The notes: generated by a model not told the origin, from the sequence alone. Shown: positions 21,810 to 34,151, numbered from the stretch's first letter. The stretch: 64,000 bases of DNA from Massospora cicadina (GCA_022478985.1 JAKSZP010009277.1:62001-126000), one strand, 5' to 3'. Numbers and translations: made by a program.

Positions 21810-24800
21810 ATGAGTCCCCATGGCAGCACCCTGGCCCTGCAATCTATCAACGCAAATGGGTTGCAGGACTTTAAGCGGAGAGCCCGCCTCCTCAGCAACT
21901 TTAGGTCAGCACAAATTGACATCGCTGCTGTCCAGGAGCCCCATATCCTCCCCCACAAACAATCTTCATGGAATGAACAGTTTGGAGGCAACTCCTTCTG
22001 GACAAACCATGCTGCCCTTATTGTTTTGAATCCCCAAGTTGAAACCCATTCTTTTTCACAATATCTAGGTGGCCGCCTCATACTGGCCAAACTCACCACT
22101 CCTGACTTCTCTTTCTTCGCTGCAAGCATCTACCTGCCTAATGCAGGTCAGGAGCAAAATCGGCTCTTGGAAGAGCTCGTCCAACTCAATCTCCCACGGA
22201 ATACAGTCCTCTTAGGAGATTTTAACACAACCATAAGTCGCGTCCGTGACTCTTACCCCCCTGCAGCAAAGGAACGCCCTGAATCAAGTCGCCTCCAGGA
22301 TTTCCTTCGCCTGAGTGGCTTTATAGATGCGCTTCCACCCTCCGCGTCTGGCCTAGGTTGCATGACTAGGATCCAGTATGATGGAGGAGCTTTCCAGTCA
22401 GCGTCACGCATAGATATGGCACTTATCGGCCCCCTGCTAATTAGCCGCGTCTCCTCTCCATCTCTCGTGACAACCATCTGAGTGATCACAGGTCACTCAC
22501 CGTTGTCCTCACCACCACACTTAGACCGTCGTGTAGGTTCTGGCCTAGGGTTGCCCCATCTTTTCTCAACAACCCCTTCACTAAGGAGAAGCTGTCTATG
22601 ACCATCTGGGAGACTCTCACCTCCCCCCACCCCACCTGCTTGACCACAAGGCTAGATGGGCGGTGACCAAGGAGGGCATCACCCGCGTTGCTTACAACTG
22701 TGCCAAAGCCCAGATGACTGCAGCTCGCGCCAGAGTCAAAAGGGCGGAAGCCATAATCAGACATCTGGAGCGAAACTGCCAGCCTTCGCCCTCTCCCAGT
22801 TGGTTGGAAGAAAGGGAAGCGGCGCAGGAAGCACTCCGCTTGGAGCTCAAACTGCAGGAAGAACGGGCAGCAAGCTTTACAACATCTCATTACTATGCTC
22901 AATGGTAACGCCCCACCCGCTTCTTCTTTCAGAAACAGAAAGCCCGGTCAACAGCGCAGGATATTACTGCACTGAAGATTGGCACTACAACCACTTCGGA
23001 TAAGGAGGAAATCACGCAGGAACTACCGCTTCTACTCCAACCTCTTCCATGCCACCCAGGTGGACCCATCGGACATCCAAGACTTCCTGTGGCGGGCCCC
23101 AGAGCCGCCCATTGACCCACGGGCTGATGAGGCTCTAATGGCGCCTATCTCCATCCAGGAGGTGATGGAAACCCTTCTGAAATCCCCACGGCTTAAAGCC
23201 CTAGGCCCGGACGGAATACCCTTTGAGGTGTACCTTCTGGAACCTGCAGTGATATCCAGAACCCTCCGCGACCTCTTCGCTACACTCTTGGTGAATGGCG
23301 AGGTCCTCCCCGACTCCAGAGGCTCAATCACGACTCTCATTCACAAGAAGTCAGACGTGAGAACCTGGCGAACTGGCGCCCCATAGCGTTGATCAACACG
23401 GACCACAAGCTCTTCACAAAGCTTCTGTCCAACCGCATCACCAAATGGGTGTCACTTCGCCTCTCCCCATCCCAGCACGGGTTTATTCCGGGGAGGTCGT
23501 TATGGGACAACTATAATGACCTTCACGTGACTTTGACTGCTAACTCTCGTAAGGTGAATGGCTTTGTGGCTCTCCTGGATATGGAGAAAGCATATGATCG
23601 GGTGGCCTAGAAGTATATTGATGCTTCCCTGGCCCGCTTCCATCTCCCCCCGCAGCTAGGCGCTGGATATCAGCGCTCTATGACCAGCTCCACACCAGAG
23701 TCCTGGCGCCAATAGGTTTTACAGTGGCAGTACCAGTTGGACAAGGTCTCCGGCAAGGGGACCCTCTGAGCCCTATCCTTTTTAACTTCACCCTCGACCC
23801 CCTCTTGGCCTCCTTACAGGACAAGCTAACAGGGATTCTAGTCCCAGGTAAAGCCCCCACCCGCACCATGGCATTTGCAGATAACACCGCCATTGCATTT
23901 GGCTGCCCTGGGGATGTTGCCCTCGCTGCTGTGACCATTGAGAGGTACACCAAGGCGTCCAACGCCATGGTCAACACCTCCAAGACAACAGTTGTACAGG
24001 TTGGCTCCCCCACCTTCCCCCAACCATTTGATATTGAACCTGTGCGCGGTACCTTCCGTCACCTGGGCGATCTCACCAACCAACAAGGAGTTGCGCTAAA
24101 AGACAATGAGGACTTGCTCCTCGCAGCAGTTAACTCCAGGATTACCAGCTGGAACCGGTGGCATATCACCCCCCAGGGTCGAGCTCTGATGGCCAATGTG
24201 TTCCTCCTCTCCAAAGTCTAGTTCCTAGCGCACGTCTGCCCATTCACAGATGCCTTTAATACGCGGCTCAAGAAACTCCTCCGCTGTAGAATCTGGGGCT
24301 CAAACCATCCACCAATGGCCCTCTCAACCATTGCCTGACCCTGCAATGAAGGGGGCCTAGGGCTTCTGGACACGCGATCCCACGCTACCACAATCTTCCT
24401 GAAGTTCCTATGGCCGATTGTCTGCTGGGACGCGACCCCCATGCCCCAATGGGCGCCCGCCCTCCGCCAGTCAGTGTCAGCAGCTCTGGGTCTTCCTAGA
24501 GCATCTCTGACCTCATTAGGGGAGTGGCTCACAAACCACCCAGGCCATCGCCTGAAACCATCCTCATCCCCCTACTGGAACCAGGCTCTCCTTGCCCTGA
24601 AACGAGTAGGTGCGCGGATCCACCATGCTTTCCCATACAGAAGGGACGGCCATGGCCTCAGCCCCCATCGCCATGCAATTGTGCACAATGGACAATGTGT
24701 CACAACTCGCCTCAACCCCCAAGATCGTCCTCCCATCCGCCCAAGACTCCTTGAGCTCCTCCCTCCCTCCGTGAGATTTAACCTTAAGGAATTGTGGAAG

Positions 24801-25358
24801 GACGTTTATCACCCCATCCTGTCAGCAAAGGTGTCCAATACCTTATGGAGGGTGCTCCACTGTTCATACAGGACAGGGGACCAGACTGGCCCTACCTTCC
24901 AGCACTGAAGCTGCCCCCGCTGTGCGGAGCCTACTGACTCCCACCTCCATCGTTTTTTCACCTGTCCAGGTGTCACCACATTTTGGCCAAAGGCTCGCGC
25001 GCTCCTCCATGCTCAGCCCTGGTCTGGACACCCTGTGCAAGACCTCATGCTCAAGCAGACATTGCCTAGTTGCCACCAACCCCTCCGTGTCCTCGCCTAT
25101 GCCACAGCCATCTGGACCATCCATAACTCCTTCCTTTGTGCTGCCTTTGACCAGCAGGTGTGGACCCTTCCACACATGATCACCCATTTTCAGGTACACT
25201 TTGAGATGGCCCTGAAGGTCTGCACTATGTCGCCAACCCTCCCCCGCTCAGTTGTCACTGCAGCACAGCTCTGGCGCGCAAACCCCCTCCCTTTCTCGAT
25301 GCCTCCTCCCTCCCTTCCCTCGCCTCAGGCTCTTAGGAGCCCAGGCGTAATTCAATAA
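21810..25358 (+). pseudogene. LINE-b ORF2: endonuclease and reverse transcriptase, frameshifted
   Basis: The endonuclease (21810-22481) keeps IAAVQEPH, VLLGDFNTTIS and SRIDMAL. After a frameshift at about 22478, LSDHRSLTV follows, so its catalytic set is present. RT segments are ALGPDGIPFEVYL, LANWRPIALINTDHKLFTKL, QHGFIPGRSLWDN, LLDMEKAYDRVA, GLRQGDPLSPILFNFTLDPL and MAFADNTAIAFG. The box is FADN at 23874-23885, not FADD. A TAG at 23608-23610 replaces the Trp expected after DRVA. The C-terminal region has CPRCAEPTDSHLHRFFTCPG, a zf-RVT-like knuckle, and AIWTIHNSF. It ends at TAA 25356-25358. About six lesions inactivate it. Confidence 0.9.
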
Positions 25359-25406
25359 ACATCGATGAATCCCCCCTCGGGTTGGGACCATCTAGTACTA
25401 AAAAAA

Positions 25407-25422
25407 TAGACTCAAGATGCTC
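25407..25422 (+). repeat. Right target-site duplication of LINE-b
   Basis: This is an exact 16-bp copy of 19324-19339, directly after the A-rich LINE end. Confidence 0.92.
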
Positions 25423-26330
25423 TATTGGGCCAGACAAACCAAATTTTCAGCACCAAAATTTGTTTTCCTCACATGAGGTTACCAGAACTAAAACAATTCA
25501 CTAAGGTTAGCTGAGTTGAGTTGCCTCAAGAAAAATCACTCTTGTTTACCACCTAAACTATTTTAAACCTTTTATTTATAATTTTTTACTAAGAATTTAT
25601 GAATTCCTGACAAAGCTTAATAGAATTTCAAGGATTTTAAGAAGTTGCCTCCCAGCTGCCTTTTTAATTTTATTAGAAGCTTTGCTCTGAATCTGTTACC
25701 CTTGATGCATGACTTATCAGTTGACTCTGCGTTTTTCTATATGATGACTGATCCTGTCACCAGAATCACTTTGAACTGCTCAACTGCTATCTTGGATTTA
25801 AGTGAGACCAAAATCAAAATTCCTCAACTTCAATGACATGTTGACTGGGCCAAGCTACTCTAATAGATCCCCTTGCCATTTTAACTCCTGCTTTGGATAA
25901 TTTCATTTTAGACACCTTGAGGTTGAAACAAAAATCAGGTTGATTTGTAAGCTAGCTATAAAAAGTTATCTGATGAAGCGCCTCCACCTTTAATCAGATT
26001 AGGCCTCAAGGATCTAGAGAATCCAGGCTAGAATTATTAGTTTAAGTGCTTAACCAAAAATCATTTTCACCTTTTTAACCAAACTATTCTATATAAACCT
26101 TGATATTATGGCCTGACCTCCTATTACCAAGCCTTCCATCGCCCAAACTCATTCTACAAGTTCCTAAAGAGGATGCCAAAAATTTTTCTCTGTAACAGAT
26201 TGTTTCCTCCATCCCTGAAGCAGTTTTTGGACTCAATTGAAGGTTCAGTTGAAGATGTCTATATAGCTGCTTTGTTCTGCTTTATTTTCAGAATCATTTT
26301 TAATCCCTTGCCTCATCTTTTCTCTATCTA
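25423..26330. other. Unassigned stretch between LINE-b and the E3 repeat
   Basis: Short open frames occur (25645-25836, 26173-26379), but none shows a domain I recognise. Weak coding-like composition suggests older element sequence that can no longer be assigned. Confidence 0.25.
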
Positions 26331-26800
26331 TAAAAATGAAACCCAAACTCTTGTGTCAGATCATGGGAAGTTACCTTGAAGAGGAAAGAAGGGACCTAAG
26401 ATATTTATGGAGCTCTTGGTTCATTTGTTACTTGGCTCATGTTGTTAGTGAGCGCTGGGAAACTGCTTTAGACCCAAACTCGCATCTAAATACCCCTTTT
26501 CTGATTCTTACCTTATGAATAAGATCAAGGGGGTCTATATGGAGGTAATTCTGGCCAGAGGCTACCAAAAGGACCCCCAACCTCATCTGGTCCCCACCCT
26601 GTCATCTCCCAACCCCTTAAAAAATGGGGAAATTGACCTTAAACCTCAGGAAAGCATTAGCAAGTCAGAATAACTAGTTCAGGCCATGGAATTCAAAATT
26701 CCAGGTCTAAGGTCACTGATCTGATTTGAGAATTTATTTCCAACAAAATTAATTCAAATTTATCATCAAAACTGACTTCAATGAGAAATAATTATGCCAA
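26331..26800 (+). repeat. Probable 5' LTR part of E3
   Basis: It is collinear with 39251-39726: AGCGCTGGGAAACTGCTTTA, TTACCTTATGAATAAGATCA, CCTCATCTGGTCCCCACCCT and AAAGCATTAGCAAGTCAGAA recur with scattered differences. Upstream sequence is unrelated between the copies, which fits an LTR edge at about 26331/39251. Part of the repeat still reads like protein (KGNKGPKAPMEP in the right copy). Two copies of an element's 3' coding end are therefore the alternative. Confidence 0.55.
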
Positions 26801-28499
26801 GAATGCAATATCAGTAAATCTGCTCAATTTTAGGCTAATAAAAAAACCTCCATTGCACTAGAAATTATGTTGCCAGAGCCTCCACAATCATATAGATCAG
26901 CTATCTGACATCTCCTTTATTTCCAGGAGGCTCTTTGCAAGCATGTCAACTGGCCCATCTCAAGCCATCCCACCACTTCCTTTCCCCATCACTAAGTAAT
27001 AAAGACATCCGCCCTTCCTAGGGTAAGTTGGCGGTTCATTTTTTATTTTAGTTTAATAAAATTTATGTTATCAAAAACCCTCTCCGTGGACTCCACTGGC
27101 TTACTTCCTACCAAAATTCTCTTTAAAAATGAACTAAACATGCCATAATAAGAACTCTGGGAATGATAACTGTTGAGTGGGCACTTTAATCTTTTGATGC
27201 AGTGGCCACCGCACACTGTCTAGGGTCATCAGAAGTTATTCTCCTAATCTGCTTCTAAAAATTTACAAATTAAAAGGGCTCCCCAATCTTCTTAATCCAG
27301 TTTGGTGACCCACCACTGGTTTGTTGAAATCTGTCCAACCAAAAAACTTGAAACACCTCGCTCAGGATGGCCATTATTATCTACTTAACTCACCTCTCTA
27401 TCCCATCACTGGTTTGGTGCAATGTGGATGAGATGAGGCCTACAACTCCACCAATTTTGATACTTTATTTCTGAGCAATGACTGACCATCCTCACAACAT
27501 GGAGGTGAATTCCAGTAACCAGATATCCAGAGCATCGCTCCTTGGGGAAATTCACCTTAATTTACATTAATGAATAAGTACTCCATTCCAACAATTTTTC
27601 TGACTCCGCATAGTAGCTCAAAATATCCCAACAACAGTGAGACATTGCCCAAATCACCCCGAAAAAAATTGAGCCAATTTGGTTCATTTTAAAAACCTGA
27701 TTCATATTTTTGCAGGTTAATAACATTCAATGAATCTAAGGACTCTTATATATAACTGAACCTGATAATTTTAGGGCTAATAAAAAAGCTAAAAACTGCA
27801 GAACCAAGAAAATTGGCCATCTTTCATGCCCCACCCACCCTTGAGGGTTGCCCCAGCAAGACCCGCGGTTTCCCCATTGCAGCAATCTAGTTTGCTATGG
27901 GGGCCTTTGGTACGTTAACTAACCATTACTACTCTCACAGGAACCATAGGGCGCCCCTCCTCCAATTCATAAGGGCTTCTATGCCACTGATAGTGTGGGT
28001 TTTTAATAAGTTGGCACACACCCAGATTTGAAGTCCAGTGTTATTTAATTAGCAGAATCCATGAAATAATGAACTTACCAATGACCTCAGCACTTTCTGC
28101 CCACCTCCTGGGATCAGGTGAAGCAGTTGCTTATATGATCACATAGAACCTAAATATCCTCTGTGACCTGATCTTCTCTTTCTTGTCACTTATTTCACAC
28201 TGCAGGGCACGAAAACAACTTATATTATCATCAAGCAATGACTATAAAGCCCCAGAAAATCAGTCTGCCCCTTAAGTAGGCTTAATGGAAGTGGAGATTA
28301 CACAAGTTCCCTTACCATAATTTGCAAAACTGGTGCTTGATGCCCTGGCGGAAATTCATGTGCGCTTTGCAGCTATAAGTTCTCAAACTCCTACTCCCAA
28401 TGGTTCACAAAGAAGTTTGGCTCTCTTAGGTGTCTTGGAAGGAGATACTTGCCACTAGCTTAGATTTGTAAACGCTTTGCAAACAAAGTGAAAAGCACA
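26801..28499 (+). other. E3 leader, or remainder of its 5' LTR
   Basis: This AT-rich sequence lies between the repeated block and gag. I could not place the LTR end or a primer-binding site. GGTTTGGTG occurs near 27300 and again near 27410 with similar surroundings, a weak internal duplication. No gene is visible. Confidence 0.3.
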
Positions 28500-29395
28500 C
28501 TCCCTTTCTGAATCTATTATCTGCTGCAGTACAAGCACTTGAATCTAGAGCATACCGCCTCTTTCACCTCTTTAACCTCTACCAGGGTGTCTCTGATCTG
28601 TCTTCTCTCATGGAAGCCTTCACAGCAATAATTTAATCAGTTGGGATACCTACTGACATCTTCATGTCGGCCTTTATAGATGCTTTGGACACAACTGCAG
28701 CCAGGAATCTGTCATGGGATCCTCTTCCAATATCTATGGAGGCAGCATTTTCTTTTGGCGTATTCAACTGGGGAAAGACTCCTCTATGCAAATATACCCT
28801 CAGTGGCAACCATGTCATCATATCATTCAGCAGGTCCCTTAAAGCTAGTGCATCTCATTTGAAGACATCTGGCCCTATCTCTTTAGGGAATCAGGCTCCA
28901 GGAAAGCGTTCCTCTGGGGTTGCAGTGGTATCTCTTTACCTTCAGGGTACCCTGGAGAGTAACAAAATACCAGTTGAGAATCCATTTCTTCCTAAAACTT
29001 AAGAGGAACTAATTGTAACGTTGTACCCAGAAAATCCTACTTCAACACCCACCCAAATGGCCCAGGTGAAATCCCACGTAGATCATTATCAGGAAAATAA
29101 TATTCATACCACCAATCTAAATCCTATTCCTGCCATGTCAATTCCACTTGTTGCACAGAATCACAAAGGTTTCTCTGAGATATTGACTCCAGAGTCTACC
29201 TCCCCTGCAATTGAGATAAACAAGGCTATAGTTATAGATTATACCAACCTTATCTTGTCTGTGGACCATGAGAACCTCGCAGATGACCTCTTTGAGAGTA
29301 CTCAATATAGTTCACATGTTGCTAAGGGTCCTCTCCTCATCATGGGTCTGGACCCACCTTCTGTTGCCCTCTCTCTATCCATGACCAATAAATAG
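28500..29395 (+). pseudogene. E3 gag, decayed
   Basis: Frames at 28664-29002 and 29021-29395 together give a polar, Ser/Pro-rich protein region upstream of the protease, in the position of Gag. I see SAFIDALDTTAARNLSWDPL early, then a Lys/Ser-rich part ending at a stop at 29000, and a second open stretch starting near YPENPTSTPTQMAQVK. There is no clear zinc knuckle. The assignment rests on position more than motif. The 29021-29395 stretch could be a Gag-protease linker. Confidence 0.45.
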
Positions 29396-29629
29396 GATCA
29401 GGCTTACTTCTTATTTCCAGTTATCTTCAGAGTAGGGATGCGTGAGGTTACAGTACAAGCCCTCCTTTATATTGGGGCAGCAGGCGACTTCATGAATCTA
29501 GGAGTTGCTCACTCACTATACTTGGACATTGTGCTAGAAACTTCTATATTAGGCGCCTCATCTGAGCTAATGACCTGTCATACCTTCCAGCGTCCAGTGC
29601 AGTTCCCCATCCATAAGTTCTGCTTTTGA
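29396..29629 (+). pseudogene. E3 protease, decayed
   Basis: An open frame reads MREVTVQALLYIGAAGDFMN, then LGVAHSLYLDIV. It corresponds to the chromovirus protease core, in which ALIDSGAxGNFI carries the catalytic Asp. Here the Asp-Ser positions read Tyr-Ile, so it is dead. It lies directly upstream of RT, as expected. Confidence 0.6.
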
Positions 29630-29889
29630 GACCACTTTTCAGCAGTGCCTGATTTACTGTACCCTGTCACTATGGGGTTATACCGGTGTCGTCAGCAGGT
29701 GAACAGCAACCTAGATCTCAATTCCTTGTTGTTTTCTAATGAGAGGTGCAGTGGAGAATTATCAATGAAAGAAACTCATAATACAGGGGCCTCAATTAAC
29801 TCAATTTCTCCCTCTGAGATGTCTCCTTTGGATCTCCCCATAATTTTCCTGGGTTCCTGGCCCCATACAAGGAGGTCTTTAACATGAGT

Positions 29890-31123
29890 ATTGCAACTCA
29901 ATCCCATCACATTCAGAATATGACCTTTCCTTCCAGCTGACAGTGCATATTGTTAAGATCAACTGTCCATTGTACCCACACACTGAGGAGGAAGACAGGG
30001 CGTTGGGAATATGGTTGGATGATATGCTAGAAAAAGGGGTGGATTATCAAGGGATCCTCTCACATTACCTCACCTGTAGTCTTTTTCCCAGAAGGCTGAT
30101 GGGACCTTACAGCCTTGTGTGAGCTATGTTTATGTTAATAACGTGTCTATTCCAAATTCATATTATTTTCCATTGGAACAAACCAGCGCCCAGGCTATTA
30201 ATAAAACCTGGTGTTTCTCAGAACTTGAATTTGTTAACCCCTTCTTCAGGTGAGAGTTAAGGAGGGTCATGAATGGCTCACAGCATTCAGACAAGGTGCA
30301 AGATTATTTAATCAAGGTGATGCCCTTTGGGTTTATTGAACGCCACAGCAACCTTCCAACTCCTAGTTGATGATGTCCTGGGGGACATAAGGTTTACTTG
30401 CACTGTTGCGTACATTGATGACATATTGATATACTCTTCAACCCATGAACAGCAATCTAAGGGCTTGGAGGTTGTGATGGCAGCCCTCCTCAAGGAAGGT
30501 CTCTTTGTTAAGTCATCCAAGTGCTAATTTTTTAGAGAATAAGTCACATTTCTGGAAATTCTAGTTCTTAAGAATAGATATGATGTCTCTTCATGTAAGT
30601 TAGAGGCCATCCAGTCCTGGCCAACCCCTACTACTCAAAGGCAGCTCTGAAGCTTTCTTAGTACTGTAATTTTCCAGAATAATTTCTCCCACAGCCCTTG
30701 CCCAGCTGGCTGCGCCCCTCCATTCATTGACGGGAAAAGAATTTCCATTTCAAATGGACAGATGATTGCCAACAAGCTTATGAGGCATTTAAAAAATTCT
30801 TCTGTCAGCGCCAGTTTTGCAACATGATGAAACATCAAAGCCATCAATTGTGGCTTTTGATGCATCCTCAGTTGCAGTGGGAGCAGTACTCTTATAAGAG
30901 CATGAAGGGACAGAGCATCCCAAGTCATACCTCTTAAGAAAATTCACCTCCACAGAGCAGGCGTGGGCGATTTATAGTAAAGAGTTGACATCAGTGGCAT
31001 GGTTGCTTACCCATTGTAGATACTCCTTATGGGACATGACAAAAGTTACTTTATGCAAAGACCATAAATCCTTGTTGTACTAATAAATTCCAGAAGCTGC
31101 ATCCCGTCAGGAACTTACCTACA
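29890..31123 (+). pseudogene. E3 reverse transcriptase and start of RNase H
   Basis: The clearest part (30327-30527) reads GLLNATATFQLLVDDVLGDI, then VAYIDDILIYSSTHEQQ. This is the gypsy RT thumb-side palm with an intact YIDD catalytic box, followed by a KEGLFVKSSKC segment. The sequence before it carries SEYDLSFQLTVHIV near 29900 and EKGVDYQGILSHYL near 30030, broken by stops. Near 30755 WTDDCQQAYEAFKKFF marks the connection to RNase H. The reading ends at the E4 insertion. Confidence 0.75.
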
Positions 31124-31128
31124 GGGAT

Positions 31129-31713
31129 TGTTATAAATTTTGTGGAATCGTTGAGATTTGCTGAAGGTTTTTGCGCAGGGTCAAGCCCACTGAGCAATTG
31201 ATGGACAATATGGAGATTTTAAGCCCACAAGACAAACGTAAAGATTATTAATAAATATAAAGCAATTGCGGCAGCCACTTGCTTTATTTATTTAATATAG
31301 AATAGTAGATTCCTTCTGCTCCGCTCACTTCTTCATATTAACAATAGCCAACTTTTATATTCTCATATCGCTTATATATCAGCAACTTCAGTTGATATCA
31401 ACCCTTTTGCTTAGACTATATGTTCCAATATATTCTCTTGGTTCCAGCTGAGTTTACCACTTAAATTCATGATCACCTTAGTTTGAGGTAATCCACACAT
31501 TATTTGTCATACATCAACATCTCATTATTTGGCATACATTGACATCACCTTATTGCCTGATTTAAAGGCGATCCAATAACTACCATTTCCAACCCAATAT
31601 CGCCTCATCTTAAGGCGCTTAAATAATTGTAACTTTTAATTATGGTTGGCAGATTATGGTCAATCCGCAATGGCTATTTTGGCTTATTGTACAGTCATAT
31701 CAGAATCTCAACA
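31129..31713 (-). repeat. 3' LTR of E4
   Basis: 585 bp, collinear with the right LTR. Shared landmarks are AGACAATATGGAGATT-like sequence, TTCCTTCTGCTCCGCTCACT, CTCATATCGCTTATATATCA and AAGGCGCTTAAATAAT. It keeps the empty site of the SINE found in the other LTR (GAGTTTACCACTTAAATTCA). Confidence 0.9.
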
Positions 31714-31728
31714 TTGCCCCCACTTAAC
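31714..31728 (-). other. Polypurine tract of E4
   Basis: The minus strand reads GTTAAGTGGGGGCAA immediately before the LTR start TGTTGAG. Confidence 0.8.
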
Positions 31729-31873
31729 TGGATGATAAGGTTACTATTGTTTATACGCCCAAAGGAACTTTGCGTGCACTTGGTTAATGATCCAACCGAT
31801 TATGGGATCCTTGATAGTGTAGGCGTTGATACCCATCTTATCAATGATTTAAACGAACCAATCCAGATGGTGG

Positions 31874-32817
31874 CTAATTTGTGCTTCCACCCAAACCCAT
31901 GTTGGTCATGGAATATACCATGTCCCCATCTTTGAACTGGGATAAGCTGCTACGCCATACCTGATTGGCAGTCTGATTCTTGATCTTCTTGGCTAAGCTG
32001 GAGGAGTATGCTTCAGTTTGCAAATTGATCAGCGTGTTGGCTAAATTAGTCAAGTAACAGTGGAGATCCATTCCACCAGTATCTTCTACATAAGCTTAAA
32101 GCAGAGCCAGAAGAGCAGGTTGTCATCCATTTAGCAACTAAAAGGGGTTCTTTGTGGCGGAATGGTAGCTAATGTTATAGGTAAAGACAGAAGTGGAAAG
32201 GAGGGAACTCCAATCAGAAGGTCAATCTGTTACAATTTCTAAAGTATAAACACCAAGGTCCCATTAACTTTTTTGGCCATTCTATTAGACTTGAGGTGGT
32301 ATGGGGGCATCATAATCCCGCAGATGCCCATCAGCTTGTTTATCTTTGGAAGGATGTGCAAAGTGAAGTTAGTTCCATTGTTGGTAAGAATGAACTGAGG
32401 GCAGCCATGTCACTGGATAATACATTCCATCACAAACTTGGCCACTGTGACTGTCCCCAAAACTCCGTTATTGCTCATGCTTCAACACACATGATCAAGT
32501 GGTCAATTGCCACCAGAATGTACTTGGACTGGTTAGCTCCCGTTGACAGAGAGCCAATGACATCAAGGGAAACCGTATGCCAAGCAAAATGTGGTTTTAC
32601 TAATTGGTACGAGGTCTTCTGGTAGAATGGCTTTTACACTTGGCACTTTTGGAAGCAGGAAATGTTTTTGAGCACATCAAAGTTCATGATTTCCCAATAT
32701 CACTGAAATTGAAAAATTCCAAGGTCTTACATACTCCACCATGTCCAATGGCTTGGTGTGCGCTCATTATGATATTAGGTCAGGCGGAAGGCCTTGGGGT
32801 AATCATGTTAGTGTCCC
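31874..32817 (-). pseudogene. E4 integrase, decayed
   Basis: The C-terminal part (32071-31874) is open and reads TLINLQTEAYSSSLAKKIKN, then SLSQFKDGDMVYSMTNMGLG. This is the segment just after the gypsy integrase core, including the basic KDGDxV motif before the GPY/F region. Upstream (to about 32817) the core is broken by many stops, and I cannot place the D-D-E triad with certainty. The enzyme would insert the element DNA. Confidence 0.6.
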
Positions 32818-33204
32818 CTATCCGCTTGTAAAATTTACCATTTTTCTGTTATGTATTGGCACTTTTTCCATCTGATACTTTGATGATTGGGGCGGCTCAT
32901 CATTATATCTTTCACTAAGAATTTTTTCATAAATAACGTCACTGATATCCGCTGTAATGGCAATGGTTGGCAATCTCAACAAACAATCAGCGTTCTGGTT
33001 TTTTGCTCCAGGTTGGTGGAAAATCTTGAAGTCAAAAGCCTGCAGTTTGAGAGCCCATCGGGTTAAACGCCCTTCAGGCTCCTTGAGGTTCTGCAACCAG
33101 TATAACGAAGCAGGATCCATTACAACTTTAAGCTTCACTCCATGTAAATACACCCTAAACTGCTTATATGCATGTAAAACCGCTAAGAACTGCTGATTGG
33201 TCAC
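32818..33204 (-). pseudogene. E4 RNase H domain, partial
   Basis: The 128-residue open frame begins MTNQQFLAVLHAYKQFRVYL. It has LKVVMDPASLYWLQNLKEPE, where D in VVMD is the usual TD catalytic site, followed by GRLTRWALKLQAFDFKIFHQ and the linker GAKNQNADCLLRLP. The latter matches the gypsy motif GxxNxxADxLSR that ends RNase H. It would remove RNA from the RNA-DNA hybrid. Confidence 0.8.
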
Positions 33205-33423
33205 GGTGTAATTGCATCTGTGGAAAAACAGGCTTTGACTTCAGTATGCCACTGTGTGCTCCTCTCCTTCTACATCTTTTTGGGATAAGACTGCCCCAAC
33301 GGCGGAAATGGATGAATCCATCTGAACAATAAACTCCTTATCAAAATTAGGGTAACGCAGTACTGGTGCACTGATTAGTGCCTTTCAAATTGTATCAAAA
33401 GAGCATTGTCACCGTTCTGTTCA

Positions 33424-34151
33424 TTAAAATGGTGCTTCCTTCTTTAATAACTCAAACAGCGGACCTCCAATACAACTAAAATTTGGTATAAAGTGGTGGT
33501 AGTAGCTGTCCATTCCCAACAATACTTGTATATCTTGCTTACTGCTTGGCATAGTCATCTTCTGAATGGCCTCCACCTTAGCTGGTTGGGGCCTCAGTCT
33601 GGTCACATCTACCAAAAACCTAAGGTACTCCAGTTGGTCCATAAAGAAGTGGCTTTTATGGGGCTTGATTTTTATGTTGGCCTCCACAATTCAGCGGAAG
33701 ATCTCCTCCAGGTGGGAAAAAGCTCAGAGAATGTACGTAAAGAGACATTAATATTTTCAAGGTACACAAGGTCGCACAACAGCTTCAGGTTGCTGAAAAA
33801 TGGTGTCCATGGTCCACTGAAACGTAGCTGGGGAGTTACATAGTCCTTGATGCATATGGGTCAGTTGAAATAGCCCCTTGGACGTGATAATGGTGCATTT
33901 CTCCTGTTCTGCTGCAGGCAACTTGATCTTCCAGTAACTGGATTAAAATCCATTGCCAAGAAGTAAAAGGCTTTCCCTAACTGGTCCAAAGCATCATCAA
34001 TCCGCGGCAAGGGGTATGAGTCCTTCTTAGTGATACTATTGAGCTTCAGGTAATCTATCACTACCTGGTTGGTACTGTCCTTCTTTTTAACAATTAAGAC
34101 TGGTGAAGCCCATGGACTCTTTGATGGTTCAAGAATATCTTGCTCCAACAT
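33424..34151 (-). pseudogene. E4 reverse transcriptase, decayed
   Basis: The N-terminal frame (34151-33861) has LEQDILEPSKSPWASPVLIV, KKKDSTNQVVIDYLKLNSIT, KKDSYPLPRIDDALDQLG and FYFLAMDF, with the first catalytic Asp. The central palm is unreadable between about 33860 and 33690. The C-terminal frame (33687-33424) has IKIKPHKSHFFMDQLEYLRF, then LLGMDSYYHHFIPNFS, the thumb/connection. The expected YxDD box falls in the damaged part. The similarity to E2 RT at 9553 is clear. Confidence 0.8.

Larger units (their letters stand above)
19340..25406 (+). mobile_element. LINE-b: full-length LINE, best-preserved LINE here
   Basis: This 6067-bp non-LTR element is bounded by perfect 16-bp duplications. 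It has ORF1 (19432-21772), ORF2 (21810-25358), a 3' UTR of about 45 bp, and the end GGGTTGGGACCATCTAGTAC followed by TAAAAAA. It is visibly GC-richer than everything around it. Long open segments remain, interrupted by single frameshifts and a few stops. The domains are an RRM-like region and CCHC knuckle in ORF1, then apurinic endonuclease, RT and zf-RVT knuckle in ORF2. This is a LINE of the Tad1/I-like type, with the clade inferred. Element A and the 23-bp insertion at 63691 share its 3' end. Confidence 0.93.

Noticed and set aside
22486..22902. 138-residue minus-strand frame in LINE-b
   Set aside because: It is antisense to the endonuclease-RT linker of ORF2; GC-rich coding sequence often leaves long antisense frames.
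30635..30928. 97-residue minus-strand frame
   Set aside because: It is antisense to the RT-RNase H region of E3.
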